From the NCBI GenBank assembly GCA_024641725.1, contig JAHECM010000012.1:1-8637 (forward strand): a stretch of DNA of 8,637 bases. Direction: 5' to 3'. Position 1 is the first letter of the stretch; each line of letters starts with the position of its first letter. The position numbers and the translations under genes are program-made. The notes beneath the pieces are model-generated. The model was not told where the DNA came from and did no database searches. It saw only the letters and a program-made list of their open reading frames with translations. The stretch comes from Limnohabitans sp. Lineage in GTDB: Bacteria > Pseudomonadota > Gammaproteobacteria > Burkholderiales > Burkholderiaceae_C. This document shows, piece by piece, positions 1 through 5,204 of this stretch.

Positions 1-690
1 GAGCTGGGCGAGGCCTACACCCGGCTCGACGATGACCCCGCACTGCGCGTGGGGGTGCTGTGCGCGGCGGGTGACCATTTCACCGCCGGCCTGGATTTGC
101 CCACCATTGCGCCGCTCATGCAGCGCGGCGAAAAGGCCGTGCCGCTGGGTCTGGTGGACCCGCTCAATCTGGGCATGGAAGGTTATCGCCGACGCACCAA
201 ACCCATGGTGGCGGCGGTGCAGGGCATCACTTACACGCTGGGCATTGAACTCATGCTGGCGGCCGACATCGTGGTCGCGGCTGACGACTGCCGGTTCTCG
301 CAGTTGGAGGTGCAGCGCGGCATCATGGCCACGGGCGGCGCAACCTTGCGCATGGCCGAGCGCGCAGGCATGGGCAACGCGCTTTTACACTTGCTCACGG
401 CCGACGTGTTTGACAGCGCCGAGGCCCTGCGCCTGAACTTTGTGCAAAAAGTGGTGCCTGCAGCCGGTTTGCTGGCCGAGGCCATGCGCATTGCCGGGCT
501 AATTGCAGCGCAAGCCCCGCTCGCCGTGGTGGCCACGCGCCAGAACGTGCTCAAGGGCGTGGAGCAAGGCCCGCTGGTGGCCATGCACGACTTCATTACA
601 GTGCAAAAAACATTGTCCAACAGCGACGATGCGGCAGAGGGCGTGCGTTCGTTTGTCGAAAAACGCCCGGCCCGCTTCACGGGGCGGTGA
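1..690 (+). CDS. Crotonase-family protein (enoyl-CoA hydratase/isomerase), 5'-truncated
   Basis: The reading frame is open from base 1, so the start lies outside the window; 229 residues and the stop are visible, most of a usual 255-270-residue crotonase. Members act on acyl-CoA thioesters in the cytoplasm, using two backbone NH groups as an oxyanion hole. The first oxyanion segment is seen as HFTAGLDL (about residues 26-33) and the second as the GITYTLGIELMLAADI region (about 79-94). FSQLEVQRGI carries the Glu that aligns with the first catalytic Glu of rat mitochondrial enoyl-CoA hydratase (Glu144). At the second catalytic Glu (Glu164 in rat) the aligned residue appears to be Leu, in the stretch GNALLHLLTAD, so a standard hydratase reaction is doubtful; isomerase, hydrolase or another crotonase activity is possible. 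The C-terminal SFVEKRPARFTGR is the usual family ending. Family is secure; substrate is unknown. Confidence 0.9.
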   Translation, partial: ELGEAYTRLDDDPALRVGVLCAAGDHFTAGLDLPTIAPLMQRGEKAVPLGLVDPLNLGMEGYRRRTKPMVAAVQGITYTLGIELMLAADIVVAADDCRFSQLEVQRGIMATGGATLRMAERAGMGNALLHLLTADVFDSAEALRLNFVQKVVPAAGLLAEAMRIAGLIAAQAPLAVVATRQNVLKGVEQGPLVAMHDFITVQKTLSNSDDAAEGVRSFVEKRPARFTGR

Positions 691-710
691 TGGCCCTAGA
701 CCTTGATCAC

Positions 711-741
711 GCCCGGTCTTGATGCGCATCAAGGTTCGGGC
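711..741 (+). terminator. Imperfect hairpin after the crotonase gene (possible terminator)
   Basis: GCCCG at 711-715 pairs with CGGGC at 737-741, and inside it CTTGAT at 718-723 pairs with ATCAAG at 728-733 around a GCGC loop; a small internal loop with possible G-U pairs separates the two stems. It begins 20 bases after the crotonase stop, where a terminator would be expected. No T-run follows, so Rho-independent function is uncertain. CCTTGAT at 701-707 could also pair with ATCAAGG at 728-734 as an alternative fold. The inner stem coincides with the FNR-type box, so the symmetry may exist for protein binding instead. Confidence 0.35.
719..732. promoter_or_regulatory. Perfect FNR/Anr-type box
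   Basis: The sequence TTGAT-GCGC-ATCAA matches the consensus TTGAT-N4-ATCAA of FNR/Anr regulators at all ten specified positions, and the symmetry extends one base each side to a 16-bp perfect palindrome (718-733). FNR-type proteins activate or repress genes when oxygen is low. The box centre is about 90 bp upstream of the metallophosphoesterase start. If it acted as a class II activator site (centre near -41.5), transcription would begin around base 767, leaving a leader of about 50 nt; only a weak -10 (near 754-761, preceded by TG) is visible there. The downstream universal-stress-protein domain fits, since Usp genes in other proteobacteria are known FNR/Anr targets. The same bases form the inner stem of a possible terminator, so binding is inferred. 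Confidence 0.5.
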
Positions 742-804
742 TGCGGGGTGCGTGCAAGCTTGGGATCAGGCGCATCGCGGATGATCTGCCCAGAACAAGC
801 ACCC

Positions 805-810
805 AAGGAG
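805..810 (+). promoter_or_regulatory. Strong ribosome binding site of the metallophosphoesterase gene
   Basis: AAGGAG lies 5 bases before the ATG at 816, a close Shine-Dalgarno match that fixes the start of the metallophosphoesterase gene. Confidence 0.8.
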
Positions 811-815
811 ACTCC

Positions 816-1583
816 ATGAGGCTGGCCCTGTTGTCGGACCTGCACGCCAATCGGCACGCCCTGAGCGCCTGTCTGGCCCACGCCCAGACGCAGGGCGTGG
901 AGCGCCATGCCTTTCTGGGTGATCTGGTGGGCTATGGTGCCGACCCGGTCTGGGTGGTGGAGCAGGTGATGGCTTTGCAGGCGCAAGGGGCACTGGTCGT
1001 CCAGGGCAACCACGACGCCATGGCCGTCACGCCGCCCCAAGGTGATGTGTCGATGGGGTCGAGCACCGCCGACTGGACACACCGCCAGCTTAGTGTTGAC
1101 CACCGCCGATTTCTGGCTGATTTGCCTTTGAGCGCATCGCTGGAGCACCTCTTGCTGGTGCACGCCAGCGCCGACAAACCCGAGGCCTGGCGCTATGTGG
1201 ACAGTGAGCGTGCAGCCACGGTTTGTCTGGATGCGGCGCGCAGCCGGGGCGCCGTGGCGGGTGGGGGGCAACACCACGTTCTGGTGGGCCATGTGCACCA
1301 CCAGACCTTGTATTACCAGGGCGCAGGCCGCGACCTCATGCCTTTCAAACCCACTGTGGGCGTGGGGGTGCCTGTGCCGCGCTTGCGGGCTTGCGTGGCC
1401 ACCGTGGGCGCGGTCGGACAGCCACGCGACGGCGATCCACGGGCCATGTACGCCGTGTACGACTTGACCGCCGGGCGCTTGACCTTTCACCGGGTGGCTT
1501 ATGACCACGCAGCCGCGGCCGCGGCCATCCGGCAGGCCGGTTTGCCTGAATTTTTTGCCCAACGCTTGGAGACTGGACGTTGA
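816..1583 (+). CDS. Calcineurin-like metallophosphoesterase family protein
   Basis: A 255-residue cytoplasmic protein with no signal peptide. It shows the full two-metal phosphoesterase signature in order: SDLHAN (Asp8, His10), GDLVGYG (Asp36), GNHD (Asn65, His66, Asp67), VHAS (His116) and GHVH (His159, His161). These residues normally hold two metal ions that activate water to cleave phosphomono- or diesters. Length and motif spacing suit the YfcE/MJ0936-like Metallophos_2 group, which contains nucleotide phosphodiesterases and some protein phosphatases; the substrate cannot be read from the sequence. The ATG at 816 is supported by AAGGAG 5 bases upstream and by the first metal motif starting at residue 7. 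Its stop overlaps the start of the kinase-Usp gene (TTGA at 1580-1583), so the two are almost certainly co-translated. That pairing makes a phosphatase acting on the kinase or its targets an attractive but unproven idea. Confidence 0.9.
   Translation: MRLALLSDLHANRHALSACLAHAQTQGVERHAFLGDLVGYGADPVWVVEQVMALQAQGALVVQGNHDAMAVTPPQGDVSMGSSTADWTHRQLSVDHRRFLADLPLSASLEHLLLVHASADKPEAWRYVDSERAATVCLDAARSRGAVAGGGQHHVLVGHVHHQTLYYQGAGRDLMPFKPTVGVGVPVPRLRACVATVGAVGQPRDGDPRAMYAVYDLTAGRLTFHRVAYDHAAAAAAIRQAGLPEFFAQRLETGR
1568..1583 (+). promoter_or_regulatory. Ribosome binding site and TTGA stop/start overlap
   Basis: GGAG at 1568-1571 is 8 bases before a TTG start at 1580. The TGA stop of the metallophosphoesterase (1581-1583) overlaps this TTG as TTGA. 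No ATG occurs in this frame before residue 24 (inside the glycine-rich loop), so TTG is the only start that keeps the kinase N-lobe whole. The arrangement suggests translational coupling. Confidence 0.75.
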
Positions 1584-3031
1584 AACTGCTGGACACAGGT
1601 GCGCTGATCGACGGTTTTGAAATCGAGGAATGCCTGCACGCGGGCGGCATGGCGCACATCTACAAGGTGCGCTATGCACCGGGTGCCGATGGCACGCGCC
1701 GCGAAGCCGAGTTCCCGATGGCCATGAAAATCCCGCGCATGACGGCGGGGGATGGGGCTGAAAACATCATCAGCTTTGAAGTCGAGCACCAAATCATGCC
1801 GGCACTGACGGGCCCACATGTGCCGCGCTTTGTCGCGGCGGGCGACCTGTCACGCACCCCTTATTTGGTGATGGAGTATGTGCAGGGCCAGACCCTGGAC
1901 CATTGGCTTGAAATGCGGGAGCCCTTGAGCCCGCACGCCATCGCTCGGCTGGGCGCGGCGATCGCCAAGGCTGCACACAGCTTGCACCGGCAAAATGTGT
2001 GCCATCTGGACCTCAAGCCCGCCAACGTGTTGATCCGGCCTGACGGCTCGGCCCTGATGTTGGACTTTGGACTGTCTTGCCACGCCCACTACCCCGACCT
2101 GCTGGCCGAGGCCTTGCGCAAGGCGGTGGGCTCGCCGATCTGGATCGCACCCGAGCAAGTTGTGGGCGTACGTGGCGACCCGCGCAGCGACGTGTTCGCC
2201 ATCGGCGTGATGCTCTACCAGCTGGCCACGGGTGACACCCCGTTTGGCGAACCCGCCACCGACGGCGGCATGCGCCAGCGGCTGTGGATGGACCCGAGGC
2301 CGCCGCGCCAGCGCCGAGCTGATCTGCCCGAATGGCTGCAGGAGGTCATCTTGCGATGCCTGGAGCCGGTGGCCGCGCAGCGCTACCCCTCGGCGGCGCA
2401 TTTGGCGTTTGACCTGACGCACCCCAACGATGTTCGAATCACCGACCGAGGCCGTCGCGTGCAGGGCACGGGTTTCTGGACCCACTTCAAACGCTGGCTG
2501 CGTGCGGCGGGCATGCAGTACCAGCCCAGCCCCTTGCCATCCCAGCAAATCGATCAGGTGCCCATCGTCATGGTGGCGGTGCCCTACAAAGACGTGAGCG
2601 ATGCCACGCTGTACTCCCTGCGCGAAGCGGTGGCGCGTTCCTTGGGCATTCGCCCCGGTGCGCGGCTGGCGTGTGTCACGGTCATTGCGCCTGGCGACAC
2701 CAACGCCACAGACAACGCGCAAAGCGAGACGACCGTGCACCGCTGGCACCTCACGCGCTTGCAGCAGTGGGCCCAGCCGCTCGACTTGGCGGACCACCAG
2801 ACATCTTTTCATGTGCTCGAAGCGGGCGACGTGGCAGATGCCATCGTCAAGTACGCCGAGGGCAACCAAGTCAGCATGGTCATCATGGGCGCGGCCACCC
2901 ATGGGCTGCAAATGCAGCGCTTTGTGGCCACCATCCCCATCAAAGTCGCCATGGACGCTCCTTGCACGGTGATCTTGGTCAAGCAGAGCTTGCCCTTCGA
3001 GTTGCTGGGCAGCGACGGCGCTCGGGGCTAG
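1580..3031 (+). CDS. Bifunctional Ser/Thr protein kinase / universal stress protein
   Basis: A 483-residue, probably soluble protein with two domains. Residues about 12-285 form a Hanks-type kinase: glycine-rich loop region HAGGMAHIYKV (20-30), ATP lysine Lys50 (AMKIP), likely helix-C Glu69, catalytic loop HLDLKPAN (142-149, Asp144 and Asn149), LDFG (Asp162), APE (190-192) and Asp204 in DVFAIG. The usual HRD Arg is Leu143, so this is a non-RD kinase, and its activation segment holds few Ser/Thr. After a basic/aromatic linker (about 293-325), residues about 327-473 resemble a UspA domain, ending in APCTVILVK. Its nucleotide loop departs from G-x2-G-x9-G-S/T: Ala439, Gly442, Ile452 and Pro453 occupy those places, so ATP binding by this domain is doubtful. 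Such kinase-Usp fusions are known in Burkholderiales, with targets unknown to me. It overlaps the metallophosphoesterase and probably shares its promoter, perhaps under FNR-type control. Confidence 0.92.
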   Translation: MKLLDTGALIDGFEIEECLHAGGMAHIYKVRYAPGADGTRREAEFPMAMKIPRMTAGDGAENIISFEVEHQIMPALTGPHVPRFVAAGDLSRTPYLVMEYVQGQTLDHWLEMREPLSPHAIARLGAAIAKAAHSLHRQNVCHLDLKPANVLIRPDGSALMLDFGLSCHAHYPDLLAEALRKAVGSPIWIAPEQVVGVRGDPRSDVFAIGVMLYQLATGDTPFGEPATDGGMRQRLWMDPRPPRQRRADLPEWLQEVILRCLEPVAAQRYPSAAHLAFDLTHPNDVRITDRGRRVQGTGFWTHFKRWLRAAGMQYQPSPLPSQQIDQVPIVMVAVPYKDVSDATLYSLREAVARSLGIRPGARLACVTVIAPGDTNATDNAQSETTVHRWHLTRLQQWAQPLDLADHQTSFHVLEAGDVADAIVKYAEGNQVSMVIMGAATHGLQMQRFVATIPIKVAMDAPCTVILVKQSLPFELLGSDGARG

Positions 3032-3044
3032 CGCTGGCCTGCGC

Positions 3045-3050
3045 CACAAT
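3045..3050 (+). promoter_or_regulatory. Possible -10 element just before srkA
   Basis: CACAAT ends 6 bases before the srkA ATG, and no Shine-Dalgarno sequence is visible in the 25-bp gap. If CACAAT served as a -10 box, transcription would start at or next to the ATG and give a leaderless mRNA. No convincing -35 lies 16-18 bp upstream, so this is weak, and read-through from the kinase-Usp gene is equally possible. Confidence 0.25.
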
Positions 3051-3056
3051 CGGTGC

Positions 3057-4079
3057 ATGACCGAACACAGCGCAGCGCAACACCCCTACACCACCCTCAC
3101 CCCCGACAAGGTGATGGACGCCTTGAGTGGCCTGGGTCTGTGGCCCGATGGGCGCTTGCTGGCGCTCAGCTCTTACGAAAACCGTGTTTACCGTGCCCAC
3201 TTGGACGAGCCCGAGCAAGGTCACCACGCGGTGGTCGCCAAGTTCTACCGCCCCGGCCGCTGGAGCGCGCAGCAGATTCAAGAAGAGCACGACTTTGCCG
3301 CTGAGCTGCTGGACGGCGAGGTGCCGGTGGTCGCGCCCCTGCGCATCGATGGGCGCACCCTGCACCAGGCCGATGGCTTTGGGTTTTCGGTCAGCCCGCT
3401 GCGCGGCGGGCGTGCGCCTGAGCTGGACGATTTTGAAGTGCTGGAATGGATTGGCCGATTCTTGGCCCGCATCCACACCGTGGGCGCTGCCAGGCCCTTT
3501 GTGCATCGGCCTGCACTGGACGTTCAGGCCTTCATGGTGGAGCCGGCCGATTGGCTCAAAACCCACCAAATGGTGCCCTTGGAGGTGGAGCGCGAATGGC
3601 ACAGCACCTTTGCGCAGGCGCTGGACGGGGTGCGGGCGGCCTTTGCAAAAGGCGCAGCCGAGCGCCAAACGCTGCGCCTGCATGGCGACTGCCACCCGGG
3701 CAATATTTTGTGGACGCCGACCGACCTGCCCGGGGGTGGGCCACACTTTGTGGACTTGGACGACGCCCGCATGGGCCCGGCGGTGCAAGACCTGTGGATG
3801 TTGCTGTCGGGCGACCGGCGTCAGCGCACGGCCCAGTTGTCAGCGTTGCTCGAAGGCTACGAGCAAGTGCGTGACTTTGACCGGACTGAGCTGGCTTGTG
3901 TGGAAGCACTGCGCACGCTGCGTTTGGTGCACTACAGCGCTTGGTTGGCGCGCCGCTGGGAAGACCCGATTTTCCCGATCAACTTTCCGTGGTTCGGCAC
4001 CCCCGACTATTGGCGTGGCCAAGTGCTCATGCTGCAAGAACAAATCGAAGCCATGCAAGAAGACGCGCTGAGCGCGTGA
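3057..4079 (+). CDS. srkA: Stress response kinase A (YihE/RdoA family Ser/Thr kinase)
   Basis: A 340-residue cytoplasmic protein that follows E. coli SrkA/YihE (328 residues) along its length, recognised from motifs: MDAL near the N-terminus, SYENRVY (39-45), VVAKFYRPGRW with ATP lysine Lys62, EEHDFA, the catalytic segment LHGDCHPGNILW (Asp211), the metal-binding FVDLDDAR segment (Asp233), GPAVQDLWMLL, and a C-terminal INFPWFGTPDYW. The fold is the aminoglycoside-phosphotransferase/choline-kinase type, but the E. coli protein phosphorylates Ser/Thr in proteins; it is linked to the Cpx envelope-stress response and counters stress-induced cell death. The ATG at 3057 gives a normal N-terminus but lacks a clear Shine-Dalgarno. 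It lies 25 bp after the kinase-Usp gene on the same strand, so co-transcription is possible, and it faces glk convergently. The extra length over E. coli is mostly at the N-terminus and in small loops. Confidence 0.95.
   Translation: MTEHSAAQHPYTTLTPDKVMDALSGLGLWPDGRLLALSSYENRVYRAHLDEPEQGHHAVVAKFYRPGRWSAQQIQEEHDFAAELLDGEVPVVAPLRIDGRTLHQADGFGFSVSPLRGGRAPELDDFEVLEWIGRFLARIHTVGAARPFVHRPALDVQAFMVEPADWLKTHQMVPLEVEREWHSTFAQALDGVRAAFAKGAAERQTLRLHGDCHPGNILWTPTDLPGGGPHFVDLDDARMGPAVQDLWMLLSGDRRQRTAQLSALLEGYEQVRDFDRTELACVEALRTLRLVHYSAWLARRWEDPIFPINFPWFGTPDYWRGQVLMLQEQIEAMQEDALSA
4063..4077 (+). terminator. GC-rich hairpin across the srkA stop codon
   Basis: ACGCGC at 4063-4068 and GCGCGT at 4072-4077 are perfect complements around a TGA triloop; the DNA reads as a 7-1-7 inverted repeat. 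It includes the first base of the srkA stop codon. No T-run follows, so a role in termination or mRNA 3'-end protection is only suggested; the repeat also encodes the C-terminal Asp-Ala-Leu-Ser-Ala. Confidence 0.3.
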
Positions 4080-4121
4080 CCCGCCGGGCCGCGCACACCG
4101 CCTGCCGGCCGCTGCTCCCAC

Positions 4122-4152
4122 AAACCATGTAGGAGCCGCACCCCGTGCGCGA
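4122..4152. repeat. REP-like element, copy 1
   Basis: This 31-nt unit has the core TGTAGGAGC, then CGCAC-CCC-GTGCG, which can form a 5-bp hairpin with a CCC loop, then CGA. A GTAG tetranucleotide just before a short GC-rich palindrome is typical of REP elements mobilised by RAYT transposases, and the overall form resembles REP sequences of Pseudomonas and Xanthomonas. It lies between convergent genes, the usual REP site. No RAYT gene is in the window. Confidence 0.6.
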
Positions 4153-4165
4153 AGGTCTTGGCCCA

Positions 4166-4196
4166 AAACCATGCAGGAGCCGCACCCCGTGCGCGA
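4166..4196. repeat. REP-like element, copy 2
   Basis: It matches copy 1 at 30 of 31 positions in the same orientation, 44 bp downstream; the one difference turns GTAG into GCAG (T4130 versus C4174). The hairpin CGCAC-CCC-GTGCG is kept. The 13-bp spacer between the copies, with neighbouring repeat bases, forms an imperfect stem of GGTCTTG (4154-4160) with CAAAACC (4164-4170). Confidence 0.6.
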
Positions 4197-4197
4197 T

Positions 4198-4216
4198 GGA
4201 CTTGTGGCTCAAGTCC
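4198..4216 (-). terminator. Hairpin just downstream of glk (candidate terminator)
   Basis: GGACTTG at 4198-4204 and CAAGTCC at 4210-4216 form a perfect 7-bp stem with a 5-nt loop. Read on the minus strand it begins 7 bases after the glk stop codon, a good position for a transcription stop. There is no T-run, so Rho-independent termination is not assured; together with the REP-like units it may end transcripts from both sides. Confidence 0.4.
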
Positions 4217-4234
4217 GCAGTGCTCAAGTCCGCA
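4207..4234. repeat. Short tandem duplication at the glk 3' end
   Basis: GCTCAAGTCCGCA occurs at 4207-4219 and again at 4222-4234, a 15-bp period. The second copy holds the glk stop codon (TGA on the minus strand, 4226-4224) and the codons for the last residues; the first copy lies just beyond and supplies one arm of the downstream hairpin. It looks like a local slippage duplication. Confidence 0.7.
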
Positions 4235-5204
4235 CGCTCAGCCCCAGCCCCATGGCAGCGCCGCGCAGGGCGGGGTGTTCGGCGCGGATGACGTAAGTCG
4301 GAATTTGGCTCAGGTATTGCTCAAAGCGCCCTTTGGCTTCAAAAGCAGCACGAAACTCCGACGCGGCAAAGTACGCCCCCAAGTGCCCGATCACGCCGCC
4401 GCCGATGTAGATGCCGCCGCGTGCGCCCAGCGTCACGGCCAGGTTGCCCGCCACATTGCCCAACAAGCGGCACATGCGGGCCAGCGCTTCTTCGCAGGCG
4501 GCATCTTGCCGGGTCAAGGCCTGGTGGGTGATCTGCGCGGCGCTCAGGGTTTGAGGGGTTTGGCCGTTGAGCTGCGAGATGGCCCGGTACAGGTTTTCCA
4601 GGCCCATGCCTGAGATCACGCGTTCGGCGGAGACATGCGAAAACTCGCGCCAAAGCACCCCCAAAATGTCCGCCTCGCGGGCACAGGTGGGGGCCAGCGT
4701 CACATGGCCGCCCTCGCCCGCAATGGGCACCCACTCGCCCGATGTTGCCCGCGTGAGCGAGGACACGCCCAAGCCCGTGCCGGGGCCCAGCAGGCCACAC
4801 GGCGCACCCGGCACCGGAGTGCCTGGGCCAATTTGCGCCAGGTCGTCTGCGGTGAAGGTGGGCGCGGCCAGCGCCATGGCTTCCCAGTCATTGAGCATGC
4901 GCAACTCGTCCAAGCCCAACTGCTGGCGCGTGTGTTCGATCGAAAACGCCCAAGGGGTGTTGGTCATCTTCAGCCAGTCACCCGTGATCGGGTTGGCAAT
5001 CGCCACGCAGGCGCGCCGCACCAGGGGCTGGCCCACTTGCTGCAAGTAAGCGGCCATGGCTGCGGCCAAGTCGGCATGGTCTGAGGTGGGCAGTGTCATT
5101 GGGAGCAGCAGCGGCAAGTGCTCACCTTGGGTCAGGGCAAAACGGGCGTTGGTGCCGCCCACGTCGCCCACCAGGCAGGGGGCGTGTGCAGTGTGGAGTG
5201 TCAT
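4224..5204 (-). CDS. glk: Glucokinase (proteobacterial Glk type)
   Basis: A 326-residue cytoplasmic enzyme, close to the 321 residues of E. coli Glk, that transfers phosphate from ATP to glucose to give glucose 6-phosphate. Family motifs appear in order: phosphate-binding GDVGGTNAR (13-21), ANPITGDW (70-77), TNTPWAFS (81-88), LND with catalytic Asp106, GPGTGLGV (140-147), the sugar-binding GEGGH (163-167), HVSAERVISGMGLENLYRA, and a C-terminal FRAAFEAKGRF segment. The start ATG (5204-5202) overlaps the stop of the sensor kinase as ATGA, with no strong Shine-Dalgarno, so translation is probably coupled to the sensor gene. Placing glk third in an operon with a two-component system, across from a sugar-binding protein, indicates that its job is to trap sugar imported by that transporter, and that its expression follows the regulators. 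Confidence 0.96.
   Translation of the reverse strand: MTLHTAHAPCLVGDVGGTNARFALTQGEHLPLLLPMTLPTSDHADLAAAMAAYLQQVGQPLVRRACVAIANPITGDWLKMTNTPWAFSIEHTRQQLGLDELRMLNDWEAMALAAPTFTADDLAQIGPGTPVPGAPCGLLGPGTGLGVSSLTRATSGEWVPIAGEGGHVTLAPTCAREADILGVLWREFSHVSAERVISGMGLENLYRAISQLNGQTPQTLSAAQITHQALTRQDAACEEALARMCRLLGNVAGNLAVTLGARGGIYIGGGVIGHLGAYFAASEFRAAFEAKGRFEQYLSQIPTYVIRAEHPALRGAAMGLGLSVRT

Noticed and set aside
729..1679. 316-codon open frame on the minus strand opposite the metallophosphoesterase
   Set aside because: The plus strand has the complete metal-binding signature and a strong ribosome site; the antisense frame shows neither.
1850..3058. 402-codon open frame on the minus strand opposite the kinase-Usp gene
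   Set aside because: It is antisense to a well-supported two-domain protein; composition is His/Arg/Gln-rich and no domain is recognisable.
4122..4196. CRISPR-like repeat pair
   Set aside because: There are only two copies with a 13-bp spacer and a GTAG-type palindrome; spacing and form fit REP elements and not a CRISPR array.
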